DNA of 64,000 bases from Marsupella aquatica (lineage: Eukaryota; Marchantiophyta). The position numbers and the translations under genes are program-made. The first letter of the stretch is position 1; each line of letters starts with the position of its first letter. The stretch is from NCBI GenBank assembly GCA_973895155.1, contig OZ316892.1:682001-746000 (forward strand). The letters are read 5' to 3'. Shown here in pieces: positions 1 to 9,608 of this stretch. The notes beneath the pieces were generated by a model. The model searched no databases and was not told the DNA's origin. It was given only the letters and a program-made list of their open reading frames with translations.

Positions 1-280
1 TAGATAAGTGTGCTTAATTTAAGATCCTTTGTTAAATGTGTAATTATCCAAGGTTTCCAAGTTTTTGAGACCAAATTGTCTGGGCGATGGCAGATTGAGC
101 ACTACCAAATGAATGAACAATGATATGGACTCCAGAACTCACCATGCACATTGTAAATAGTGCAATATACCCAGATCACACAGACATTCCGTGAAATCAA
201 CCTTTATTTCAAAATGAGAACATTAGTGTCAAGTGTGTAGTAAAAACAAAAGTGGTCTGTCTACAGTTCCTATAGTGGGC

Positions 281-781
281 CTACACAACTTCTTCAGTAC
301 CGACAGCAGTATGGATTGAGTAGTCCCCTTCAACTAAGGAGCTTTCTGCCTGGTCTACTTCGCCCTCCACAGCCTCAGCATTGTATTTCCCTTCAATATA
401 GGTCCATCTGCCATCTGGGCTAAAAGTTCCGTTCAATTTCTTCCACCTATGAAGCTGGCCAAAGCATTCGCCATCCAGATCAAGCCGAAAATGGAACTCT
501 GCTACCTGGCGATGTGTCGTAAGGCAAGCAGTCACCCAATCCCAGGATACACAGCAGATGCTTGATGACAATCGAAACGGGCACTTCCAGCAAACACATT
601 GTTTCTCAATGATAGTTGACCACGAAGAGGTGATGATGTGGGTAGTGCTAGGGTTCATCTCCGTGGCAAAGACTCCCCCGAAAAGCTTGAATCTGTCACG
701 GAGAACAGTGTATCGTGTCCATCCCACCTTCCCATCAAACATGAAGCATGCATTGACCCCTCGGAAAAACTGATCTTCCAA
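281..781 (-). CDS. BRCT-domain protein or captured fragment, 166 aa
   Basis: The frame encodes one BRCT domain over roughly residues 4-100. It has the order expected of the fold: a hydrophobic first strand (FFRGVNACF), a helix ending in FGG, then STTHIIT, a linker, and the signature tryptophan segment VSWDWVTACL followed by a basic stretch. BRCT domains bind phosphopeptides or partner proteins in DNA repair; DNA ligase IV and X-family polymerases have similar ones, but I cannot assign this to either. The last 60 residues are acidic and unrecognised. No catalytic domain follows. The sequence just upstream on the minus strand (CTTTGGAAG then ATCAG) could be a splice acceptor, so this may be an exon rather than a whole gene. 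It lies downstream of the transposase on the same strand, apparently inside the element. Confidence 0.45.
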   Translation of the reverse strand: MEDQFFRGVNACFMFDGKVGWTRYTVLRDRFKLFGGVFATEMNPSTTHIITSSWSTIIEKQCVCWKCPFRLSSSICCVSWDWVTACLTTHRQVAEFHFRLDLDGECFGQLHRWKKLNGTFSPDGRWTYIEGKYNAEAVEGEVDQAESSLVEGDYSIHTAVGTEEVV

Positions 782-1059
782 AGGTGCTACGAGGGGGGCG
801 GGCTGCTTTCGTTTCGGGATAGCAGCGCTCAGAAATAGCCTCGCCTTGCCCCCTCTTTCTTGCGCTCAAAATAGCCTCGACTTGCCCTGTTCACCTTCTG
901 CACCTTCAAAACACAATAGGAAAAAAAGACAATGGAGGAGAGTTCGCAACCCTGCAGGTTTTATGGCGCCAAGGGCAAACATGGGGCTGTCCTTCCCGCC
1001 ATCTGTTGCCCTAGTACTTAAGTGCACAAATGCAAAAATTATCACTTAAGACTTCCAAC

Positions 1060-2814
1060 TCAAAATGTTGCATCCAAAATTCTGCACGCAGCTTGAGCAT
1101 CGGGATCAAAGAAGCTTTCAAGACTCGACTGAACAAGGGTCTTCGGGTGCTCCTTTGTACAAGCTTTCATCATTTTCTTCAATTCAAGTGAGATAGAGTA
1201 AGTATCCCATTCTTGCTGCTGGAAAAAAGTCAGCAGATTCTCAAAATGTGACATTCCAACACCAAATGTCATGTGAGGCACTTCCACATAAGCTTCAATT
1301 TCGTCACATTCCATATAGCCTTGCTGTACTACTTCGTCTCCTGCAATCTCTGCTTCATTTTTGTCCTCACCCTCATTGTCCACTACAAATTCTGAAAGGT
1401 CTGCGTCTGTGTCAAATGTAGGAGCATTGGTCACAGAGTCAACATTGACATACTCTATGACTGATAAATTCACTGCATAGGTCAGTGACAATTGCAATTG
1501 ATTCTCAAGATCAGAGTCCTCCAACGGTACCTCAAGGTCAATTTCACGGGAAACTCGATCTGTTCGCTCATCCCTGAAAATCGTCAGACCACAATGTTCC
1601 CAACAATGTTGAATTGTAGCCTGCGTAACTCCATCATTCCATGCATTTACCATCATCATTACAGCTTGATAGACATCAACTAAAAATGGCTCACCCTTCT
1701 CAAAATTGGCTAGTTGTTTTTGAATGAACAATCTTCGATATTGACACCTAAAGCTCTGAATTATACCTGCATCCATGGGCTGCAGACATGAGGTGGTGTT
1801 TGGAGGCAAAAACATGACTTTTGTAATTTCCAGCTTGCTGGCAATTGGAGCTAGAAGATGTCCAGGTGCGTTGTCCAGCAGCAAGACCACCTTCTTTCGG
1901 CCCAAAGATTTCAACCGGCTATCGAATCGAAGCACCCAATCCTGAAAAATGTCGCCCTTCATCCATGCTTTTGAATTGCTATACCACATAATGCCCAAGT
2001 TGTTTGGTAGCTTGATCTTGCGCTGGGAGAAAGCTCGGGGCATTGCAGCCTTGTTAATGACCAGTGGAGGGAGCTTCATGCTGCCATCCATGTTCGCACA
2101 CAATCCCACTGTGATCCGTGTCTTGTCTTTCTTTTGTCCTTTGACTGCTTTGTCTCGCAAGGACTTGTTTGATTGCAATCTGAAAAATAGCCCTGTTTCA
2201 TCCATGTTAAAAACATCACAGGGTTCGTAGGCTTGCAATGTAGCTTTGAGAGCTGCGACTTGATCCCATGTATCCTCGGTCACTTGACAAGAGTCAGCTT
2301 CACCATGCATGACACGTAGCTGAATGTTGTGCCATTTTTTGAATCCATGCAACCAACCTGAGCTAAACTTGCAATCCTTGACAGCCGGTACCTTTTCTGA
2401 GAGTCGGGCTTGCAATCCCTTAGCTTTCTCAACAATCAAATCCTCAGAAATTGTCACTCGAGCTTCTTGGGCAGTGAGGAACCAACGATACAGGCTTTCT
2501 TCCAGATCTGGGCAAAGTGCACTACAATTTTGTTTGACTTCATTTGCAGTCACATTGGCAAGCAATGAGAAAGATTTCTTCAAGATTCTACCAACAGTAG
2601 TTTGATGTACCTTAGCGCCAAATGTTTCTGAAGCCCATTCAACTAGAGCATTGTTTGTGAGCTCTGGATTCTTTTGCTTGTGGCGACACATTTCTCGCTT
2701 CTGCTTGTGAGTCAGTGTAGTCACCTTCCTTTCCTCCATGTTGATTCCACCTGACAATCCCAATGACTCACGGGCTACAGTACCATGAGCTACAGTGCGC
2801 AGCCGTGTTTGCAT
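1060..2814 (-). CDS. Tigger/pogo-family DDD transposase, intact
   Basis: This 584-residue frame has the architecture of pogo/Tigger/jerky transposases: an N-terminal helix-turn-helix (about residues 35-85), a second CENP-B/Tc5-type DNA-binding domain (about 105-168, with the WLHGFKKWH motif) and a DDE_1 catalytic core. The three catalytic aspartates are visible: NMDETGL (D205), LLLDNAPGH (D314) and QPMDAGII (D348), the last preceded by the family motif FLPPNTTSCLQP. The C-terminal 120 residues are acidic and divergent, as is usual. The enzyme would excise and reinsert the element at TA. No stop or frameshift interrupts it, so the copy could have been active recently. A second Met at residue 26 (MEERKV) is an alternative start. 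Confidence 0.9.
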   Translation of the reverse strand: MQTRLRTVAHGTVARESLGLSGGINMEERKVTTLTHKQKREMCRHKQKNPELTNNALVEWASETFGAKVHQTTVGRILKKSFSLLANVTANEVKQNCSALCPDLEESLYRWFLTAQEARVTISEDLIVEKAKGLQARLSEKVPAVKDCKFSSGWLHGFKKWHNIQLRVMHGEADSCQVTEDTWDQVAALKATLQAYEPCDVFNMDETGLFFRLQSNKSLRDKAVKGQKKDKTRITVGLCANMDGSMKLPPLVINKAAMPRAFSQRKIKLPNNLGIMWYSNSKAWMKGDIFQDWVLRFDSRLKSLGRKKVVLLLDNAPGHLLAPIASKLEITKVMFLPPNTTSCLQPMDAGIIQSFRCQYRRLFIQKQLANFEKGEPFLVDVYQAVMMMVNAWNDGVTQATIQHCWEHCGLTIFRDERTDRVSREIDLEVPLEDSDLENQLQLSLTYAVNLSVIEYVNVDSVTNAPTFDTDADLSEFVVDNEGEDKNEAEIAGDEVVQQGYMECDEIEAYVEVPHMTFGVGMSHFENLLTFFQQQEWDTYSISLELKKMMKACTKEHPKTLVQSSLESFFDPDAQAACRILDATF

Positions 2815-3110
2815 GCTCTATGGACCCAGTAGTCAGCCTCGTGCCTTGATCCCTGCCCTAATCGGGGCCCTAATCCTTTGCCCACTCTCCTTAAGTGCAT
2901 TATCTACTCTACTAATAATGGGCAAGCCTTTATCGGTAAATGACATTTCTGGAGTTTATGCATTTACATATAAGCGCATTCAATCACTTATCCAGGGTAA
3001 GTGCTTAGAAAGTTGTCGTTTAGCAGAATGATTCTAGCCCTATGTGCGCTTAGAAAAATGCTTAAAAACCGCTTATCCCGTGTGTAAAAAAAGGAAGAAC
3101 AAGATGGCAT

Positions 3111-3163
3111 GCAATAATCCAGGGTAAGCATTTATGAAGAGTGCATTTATCTAGAGTTAACTG
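3111..3163. repeat. Right terminal inverted repeat of the Tigger element
   Basis: The end reads ATCTAGAGTTAACTG and is followed by TA at 3164-3165, the expected target dinucleotide. The interior contains AATCCAGGGTAAGC, which also occurs as ATCCAGGGTAAGTG near 2993, a sub-terminal repeat of the kind that transposases of this family bind. Confidence 0.5.
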
Positions 3164-3294
3164 TATTTTTAAATAATACAACAAGAAATGCACTGTTTGC
3201 GAGTGCAAATTGACATCACTAAACAAAATCTATGAGAGTGCACATGCATTTATCAATTATTGCACTGCAGAGTAAAAGCATTTATTGATAATTA

Positions 3295-3541
3295 CAGTGG
3301 ACAACTACACACTAGTTTGATGCACTTATCAAATTGCAGTATAAGAGTTTTGGCATGGGGAGTCCCATATGTGGGACAAGAAGTATGTATGACCTGACAA
3401 AAAATATACAGAAGTGCATAAGCAAATTCACATGCAGGTATTAGAAAGTATAACATGCATATATGGAGGAAGTGCATAAATGATATCTTATGCACTTATG
3501 ATATTGTGCGTAAAGTGGATACATTTAGACTTGGTCAACTG
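3295..3541. mobile_element. Possible small non-autonomous TA-inserted element (MITE-like)
   Basis: A 247-bp segment starts CAGTGGACAACTAC and ends (read inward from the right) CAGTTGACCAAGTC, with TA on both sides (3293-3294 and 3542-3543). It has no coding frame and contains several TGCACTTAT / GCATTTAT motifs like those at the ends of the neighbouring Tigger element. The end match is short (8 of the first 11 bases), so this is a weak call. Confidence 0.3.
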
Positions 3542-3713
3542 TAGAGCAAGGATACAGTAGAAGTGCTATTACCGTAATTAGAGTGACATTAGACTGATAA
3601 TCAGGTCTGGGGTGTCTTCTCAAGAACCTGCATTTAGACATGGTCAACTGGAGAGCAAGGATGTACACTGGAAGTGCTATTACCCTAATTAGAGGGACAT
3701 TAGAATGAAAATC
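3522..3713. repeat. Direct duplication of about 82 bp
   Basis: Copies at 3522-3602 and 3631-3713 share CATTTAGAC-TGGTCAACTG, AGAGCAAGGAT, AGTGCTATTACC and TAATTAGAG-GACATTAGA, with a 28-bp spacer. The first copy overlaps the right end of the putative small element, so the repeat may record a duplication at that insertion. Confidence 0.75.
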
Positions 3714-5427
3714 ATAAACAGCCAAGCTCCCCGTTCAGGACTCCATGCATTCTCTCAGATGCAGTGAATAGAAACCAATTGATTTTCTCGTTGAAGTTCT
3801 CACCTGTTTGCTTCTGTTGCTCAGTAAATTTTCTTTGAAGACAGTTGAGTTTTTGCCTTTAGCTTTGATGGATATTTAATGGGGAGCATCAAAACCCAAG
3901 GATCAACAGGGACCTACCATGTGGGTCCATGCCAGGAGCCCCTAGTGGACCTGACCAAAACTGGATCCTACTTGAGTAGGACAAGATAAACGATGAGAAC
4001 CTACTTAACTCTACCGTTGGACCCAGGCACACACCCTGGGTCCTGGGCCTTCGCACGGTCCTAGCATGGGCATGTTTTTCTATGAGTTGCGCGGGGTCCT
4101 AGCATGGGCACTGTTTTCCATAAAGCAAACCTATCGAAGTTATGATTTCATTTTCAGGCTCACAAAAATAAATTTAAGTTCTCTATAATTATTATTTTTA
4201 TGCTCAAAAATCCTCAGGAGTTTTTTTAGAATCATAGTAGGCCAGAGTTTGCTCATAGCACAAGATCCACCAGAAATAGAATGTAGTAAGTAGAAGTAAG
4301 TATATGTAACATTGTGCCAAAGGAAACAAGCCAAGGAGCCCCCCACATCAACAAAAGTTTTGTTTTTTTAAACCTACCAAATAGCCTAGAAGACTAACAC
4401 CCTACTGGGCACAGAAGTAGAGCTCAGGAGTCCAAACCAAAAATAGAATGTAGTAAATAGAAGTAAAGAAGAGGAGATTTTCAAATACATCTCCAGGACG
4501 ACCATCTCACAAACCTAGCAAATGGTGGAGAATTAGTTTGTGTTGACCCCATCCTTCCATCTCCCACGTAAATCAAGGCAGGACTTGTCAAATTTTTGCC
4601 AATAAATGAAAACCCTGAATTATAAACCAAGGGGTTCTTTGTATGCAAGCCAATTGTGTAACTTGCTCAAGGCAATTTACTTTTTTCTTTCAATTAAAAG
4701 ACCCAAACGAGGGGGATGACTGTCTCAGGTTGCATCACCGTGTACAATCGTGCAATCGTATCATACGTGCTTCCTAAAAACTGTGCTTTAAGGTGATTTA
4801 CTCTTTTTGGGGCTTTAGATATCAAGCACTTTTAGCCATGATTACATTTACTAATTTTGACAGCACTTCATACAATTTGCATGCAGCAGAAAATTAAGTC
4901 ATTTAGATGACTCAAACATCTATAACGTGAACCTAAGGACCTTGTGTAGGCGACAGACAGTAGGCCATTCCATTGTGAGATACTTTGTTAATCATATATT
5001 GTCTCTCGTCTACACAAGTTGAGAAAATATCCAAGAAAAAACTTAACAGGATCTCTCTAGCATCTCCTGGACTTACCAGACCCTTGTGAGTAAGATGCCA
5101 TGAAGACCTGGACAGAATAGGCAATCACAAGGTATTCTTTATGGCATCTTGCTGAACTGTTAAGTCCAGAAGATGCAAGAGGGGTATGTTGAGTCTTTTC
5201 TTGGAAAATATCTCATAATAGAACACCAATGGTCTTTCACTGTATAATATCATTCTTTGGTTGTTTAAAGTCTCAAGGCTCTTGCCCGAAAGTGAATTGA
5301 AAGTGAAAAACACACTAAGAAAACGATACCCACTTGAAAGGACAAAACCGTTCGTAATATTTTGTGTAATTATATATTATATACTTGTGCCTTACTGCAG
5401 CGCCTGGAATTGACTTGACAATAATAT
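3714..5427. other. Intergenic DNA, no gene recognised
   Basis: I see no supported gene on either strand. The phrase GGTCCTAGCATGGGCA occurs twice within about 40 bp near 4057 and 4095. The rest is AT-rich unique-looking sequence up to the copia insertion. Confidence 0.5.
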
Positions 5428-5432
5428 GAACC

Positions 5433-5542
5433 TAGTATAGAGTGAATGTCAATCAGCATGTGAATAGTCATGAATGAAGGTACATATAGTCTGGTCGAGT
5501 GACCGGCTGGTCCGGTCTTCCGGCTAGAGGTAGAGTCTAACA
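5433..5542 (-). repeat. 3' LTR of the copia element
   Basis: This 110-bp direct repeat matches 12210-12319 except for one base (TCTTCC here, TCGTCC there). On the coding strand it begins TGTTAGACTC and ends CTATACTA, so its ends are TG...TA rather than the usual TG...CA. It is very short for a copia LTR. Confidence 0.92.
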
Positions 5543-5553
5543 CTCCCCTTTGG
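5543..5553 (-). promoter_or_regulatory. Polypurine tract
   Basis: On the coding strand CCAAAGGGGAG lies directly against the TG of the 3' LTR, which is where the primer for plus-strand DNA synthesis must sit. Confidence 0.85.
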
Positions 5554-5854
5554 ATATATAGTGACAACTATATAGACAACATAGACTATACCTATTATAT
5601 CATGTTCATATGAAATACATGATATAAGTACAAGTGAAGTAGACTGCCTCGTTAAAAAACCTTTATCAACTTTAACTTAGTAAAAACTCTATCAGTGTAG
5701 CAGAGAAAAAATATGAATGCTAAAGGAAAAAGAGTGCAACCTAACCGTCCTCATCGTAATAAATGTCAATGTTAAGTAAAGTTAGATGCTATAGTAAATC
5801 TAGCTTTAATATTTGTCTCAACAGTAAGTCGTCAGCATCATGTCGTCAGCATCA

Positions 5855-8305
5855 TCAAGCATCATGTGGAGCAGCAGCCTCCACGGTCATCATGCGTCGC
5901 ACGCTCCGCAGTCCAATCGCCTGGCAGTGTCGGTGATGAACTGATGGCGATAGTGATTTGGTGAAGAGATCCGCACAGTTGTCTGCACTTGAAATCTGCA
6001 AAAGGTTGATCTCTTTTCCGTGTAACTCGTGGGTGTAGAAAAACTTTGGAGCTATATGCTTCACGCGCTCGCCTTTGATGAATCCTTTCATGATCTGCTG
6101 TATACATGCTGCGTTATCCTCAAAAATGTTAGTAGGCTTCATTAGTGGTGGTAGGCCGCATTTGGTGTTGATGTGGTTTATAAAGGATCGTAACCAAATG
6201 GCTTCACGACTAGCCTCATGTAGAGCTAAGATTTCTGAGTGATTCGATGAGGTTGCTGTTAGGGTCTGTTTCACGCTTTTCCAAGAAAAAGCGGTACCCC
6301 CAATAGTAAAAACATATCCGGTTTGGGATTTTGCGGTGTCAGTGTCAGAAAGATATCCGGCATCCGCATATCCTATGAGTTTGTGGTTTGCACCGAATGG
6401 GTAAAATAACCCGGTATCGGTGGTTCCACGTAGATATCTAAATACGTGTTTAACTCCATTCCACTGTCTGGCTGTGGGGGTTGCACTATGTCTAGCTAGT
6501 AAGTTAACTGCAAATGCAATGTCTGGTCGTGTCTGATTTGCTACATACATTAATGCTCCTATCGCAGAAAGATATGGAGTTTCTGGTCCTAATAGTGGTT
6601 CATGTTCTTTGCGTTTGCGAAAAACATCAGTATTGTTTTCTAATGAACATACAATCATTGGTGACGTCAATGGGTGTGTTAGGTTCATATTGAACTGTTT
6701 TAGGATCTTTTCAGTTTGTGTTATCTGATGGAGCATCATGCCAGTGGGTAAGATCTCCAGTTGTAAGCCTAGGCAAAAGTTTGTATGTCCAAGGTCTTTC
6801 ATTTCAAATGTTGATTTAAGACTAGTAATAGTATCTTCTGTAATTTGGGGTGTCCCAAATATATTTAAGTCATCAACATAAATAGAAACGATGACATATT
6901 CGTCATCCACATGTTTAATACATAAACATGGTGTAATGACATCATGGGAAAAACCCATGGCAATCATTTCATCAGTAAATCTTTGATACCATACTCTGCC
7001 ACTTTGTTTCAGGCCATATAATGCCTTCAACACACGGATAGCTAGTCCGCGGCGAGTATTCCGTACGGTTGACACAGCGGTGTCATTATTATGAGTTACA
7101 TGTGTAGATGACACATGAGGTATAACTTGAGATAATTGTTTTATAATCTTATGTAAATATGGAATATGCGATTTAGCGCCTTGAGCTAAAACTCGGCGAC
7201 ATTGCTCCAACTTGGGAGGTGATCGCATGTACAGACAAGTGTCTAAAGTTCCATATAGATATGCGGTCGCAACATCCAGTTGTCGCATTTGTAGTTTATG
7301 GAAAATGGCAAATCCGATAAGGTATCGAAATGTTGTGCTATCCATAACCGGTGAGTAAGTTTCATCGTAATGAATTCCCGGTTGTTGGGTAAATCCTTTC
7401 CCTACCAGACGTGTTTTATAGCGTACAACTTGGCCTTTATCATTTCTTTTGCGGAAGAATGTCCACTTGTAGCCAATGAGATGTACGTCTTGGGGTGTTG
7501 GCTCAACTGGGCCAAAAGTGTGTCTGCTTAGTAGGGAATCTAATTCTCCGTTTATAGCTTTTTGCCATTCAGGCCAATCTGGTATGTTTTGGCATTCTAA
7601 GATGGATATTGGTTTGGGTGTTTCATCTGTGATATGTGTTGCCACCATTAATGCAAAAGCATCATCTATTGAAGTAGGGTTTCTATCCCACATCGTACCG
7701 GTATGTGCGTAGTGGATAGAAATCTCTTCATGAGTTGTGGATTTGGTATGATCGACATTAGGTGAAGGTGGTATAGATGAACCGTGCCTTCTTGGTTGTT
7801 TATCCTTTGATCCCAACGGTCTGCCATGTTTGGCACGAGACTGGGATGTATTTGTTGGCTCACTTGATAATTCAATGCGAGCAGATGCTCTCACAGCTGG
7901 AATATGTGAGCGGGTAACTTGTGATGTATCGACAAAAGTGTCTGGAAGTTCTTCCACAATCTTGTGGAGTTGCAAAATTTGCTGAACTTCTTTCTCCCCT
8001 TGATTGGTTCTAAGGTCTTGCCAAAATGGCGAATGTCTTTCCCACTCCAAAGGTGGTTGTGGGTGTTTAGGGGTTATTAATGGTGGATAAACATGTTCAT
8101 CAAGATGGCAATCTAGAAATCTGGATTTAAAAACGTCGTCAGTTGTAGACTCCATATATCGGATTATGGACGGAGAGTCAAATCTGATGTATATCCCCAA
8201 CTGTCGTTGGGGTCCCATCTTGGTTCGTTTGGGTGGAGTAATGGGGACCATTACTTGACATCCAAATGAACAAAGATGTGATATCAGGTTTGATACCATT
8301 AGCAA
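5855..8305 (-). CDS. Copia reverse transcriptase and RNase H, open frame of 816 aa
   Basis: The frame holds the end of the integrase region, a linker, the copia reverse transcriptase and the RNase H. Visible motifs are YKWTFF, a TRLVGKGFTQ block, QLDVATAYLYG, the catalytic YVDD (IYVDDLNIFG), and RNase H residues in GYADAGYLSD, SEILALHEA and EDNAACIQ, with the usual KHI-PKFFY and ADLFTKSL near the C-terminus. About 50 extra residues separate LYMRSPP from LKALYGLKQSGRVWYQRF. The first Met is not the natural start: the protein would be released from a gag-pol polyprotein, but a frameshift near 8.28 kb and stops further upstream separate it from the integrase frame in this copy. Confidence 0.88.
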   Translation of the reverse strand: MLMVSNLISHLCSFGCQVMVPITPPKRTKMGPQRQLGIYIRFDSPSIIRYMESTTDDVFKSRFLDCHLDEHVYPPLITPKHPQPPLEWERHSPFWQDLRTNQGEKEVQQILQLHKIVEELPDTFVDTSQVTRSHIPAVRASARIELSSEPTNTSQSRAKHGRPLGSKDKQPRRHGSSIPPSPNVDHTKSTTHEEISIHYAHTGTMWDRNPTSIDDAFALMVATHITDETPKPISILECQNIPDWPEWQKAINGELDSLLSRHTFGPVEPTPQDVHLIGYKWTFFRKRNDKGQVVRYKTRLVGKGFTQQPGIHYDETYSPVMDSTTFRYLIGFAIFHKLQMRQLDVATAYLYGTLDTCLYMRSPPKLEQCRRVLAQGAKSHIPYLHKIIKQLSQVIPHVSSTHVTHNNDTAVSTVRNTRRGLAIRVLKALYGLKQSGRVWYQRFTDEMIAMGFSHDVITPCLCIKHVDDEYVIVSIYVDDLNIFGTPQITEDTITSLKSTFEMKDLGHTNFCLGLQLEILPTGMMLHQITQTEKILKQFNMNLTHPLTSPMIVCSLENNTDVFRKRKEHEPLLGPETPYLSAIGALMYVANQTRPDIAFAVNLLARHSATPTARQWNGVKHVFRYLRGTTDTGLFYPFGANHKLIGYADAGYLSDTDTAKSQTGYVFTIGGTAFSWKSVKQTLTATSSNHSEILALHEASREAIWLRSFINHINTKCGLPPLMKPTNIFEDNAACIQQIMKGFIKGERVKHIAPKFFYTHELHGKEINLLQISSADNCADLFTKSLSPSVHHRHCQAIGLRSVRRMMTVEAAAPHDA

Positions 8306-9209
8306 TTTGGTATGGGCTATAGGTATTAAAAGCCGATGGGCGGTATTGAATTAATGCATTAGCCTATAATATGGCATGTCCCCATGCTGAGACGGGGAGT
8401 TTTGACTGCATTAGTAGTGGGCGTGCAATTAGCTGAAGACGTTAAATGATAGCTTCAGCTAATCCATTCTGAAAATGCACATGAGGTACAGGATATTGTA
8501 CGTCGATGCCAAGTGATGTACAAAAGTCGTCAAATGTTTCAGATGTGAATTCCCTTGCATTGTCCACCCTTAGTGTCTTAATGGGATGATCTGGGAATTG
8601 TGCTTTCATGCGCAAGATTTGCGCCAAGATGCGAGGCATCACCATGTTCCTCGTTGAAAGCAGGGTCACATTTGACCATTTAGTGGATGCATCGATTAAT
8701 ACCATAAAGTAGCGGAAAGGTCCGCTTGGTGGGTTAATTGGCCCGCAAACATCTGCATGGATTATTTCCAAGAATTGGGGTATTTTAGTTGGCAATTTTG
8801 ATGCCGTGGACCTTGTTATTAATTTTCCGCGTGAGCATGCAGTGCATGGGGTGCTTGCTGGAATGTGGCGTGTATTGATTGGAATGCCTCTTGAATTCTT
8901 AATGATTTTGGTTAGCATTGATTGGCCGGGGTGGCCGAGGCGTGTATGCCAAAGCGCATGCAATTCACTTGTGTTGGCATTGTTATGCAGACATTCAATA
9001 TGAGTTACATAAAACCCGCAGGGGTACGAGAAAAGGGTTTCTTTAATGATTTTCCCTGTAGGGGTATTTTCAACCAAGTGTATCACTTCGTGGTCTCTTG
9101 TATCGCCCGTCTGGACATGTAGTCCATTTGCTCGTATATCTCTGAAACTGAGGAGATTACGGGTTGCGTTCGGGGCAAAAATGGCAGATTCTATGTGAAT
9201 CGCTGTACC
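8306..9209 (-). pseudogene. Copia integrase, interrupted
   Basis: The frame reads NLLSFRDIRANG, then the zinc-binding H-H-C-C region (WHTRLGHPG ... CTACSRGK), then the catalytic core with HADVCGPI, LRVDNAREFTS and GLAEA supplying D, D and E. Integrase inserts the cDNA copy into the host genome. The frame stops at 8442-8444 right after the catalytic glutamate, again at 8364-8366, and then loses phase with the reverse transcriptase near 8.28 kb. The text between the stops (RLQLIARPLL, LPVSAWGHAIL) is still recognisable copia sequence, so these are point lesions rather than a deletion. Confidence 0.85.
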
Positions 9210-9608
9210 TTACGGTAGTCTAATGGAAGCTGGGCCGAAGCCTTCTTCTATTTGGCTCGGGCCATTTATAGTGGTCAGGGATCTACGTGAGGGTGTAATC
9301 TTGTGGAAAAGGTGCCTATCCCTGAGGATAGTATGCGTGGTCGCACTGTCGATAATACATGTGCTTGGACTATTTAAATCTGGTGTAATGGAGCTACTTG
9401 CCACTAAGTGTGCCTCGGGTTGGGCAGGTAGGTCTGAAAAGTCTTGGAATGGGTCACTAGACTCCATAAACGCCCCATGGGTTTCACGGGGTGGTGGCCT
9501 AGAGGTTTGTCCATCCTGGATGGACCGTTGGTATAGATCTCTAAGGTGTTGCGGGATTCTATAGTTTCTCGCTAGGTGGTTTGTCATGCCACATTCATGG
9601 CATTTCGG
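9210..9608 (-). pseudogene. Copia zinc knuckle and aspartic protease, interrupted
   Basis: Directly after the gag stop, in the same frame, comes PKCHECGMTNHLARNY. This is a CCHC knuckle (C-x2-C-x4-H-x4-C) whose last cysteine is now tyrosine. The protease follows with CIIDSATTHTIL, where DSA holds the catalytic aspartate. The frame ends in a stop at 9210-9212 in the place where family members read through LP-GT. Protease would cleave the polyprotein in the virus-like particle. Both knuckle and read-through appear lost here. Confidence 0.78.

Larger units (their letters stand above)
1..3163 (-). mobile_element. Tigger/pogo-type DNA transposon, left end at or just outside the window
   Basis: The right end is seen at 3163: the sequence reads GAGTTAACTG followed by TA, and pogo/Tigger elements start CAGT and insert at TA. 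Read inward on the minus strand this end is CAGTTAACTCTAGATAAATG. The first bases of the window, TAGATAAGTGTGCT, match bases 11-24 of that end (TAGATAAATGCACT) at 11 of 14 positions, and all three differences are transitions. This suggests the left inverted repeat begins about ten bases before the window. Transposase (1060-2814) and a BRCT frame (281-781) lie between, both on the minus strand. Sub-terminal copies of TTATCC-AGGGTAAG occur near 2990 and 3115. The right end is fairly safe; the left end is an inference from a short match. Confidence 0.55.
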
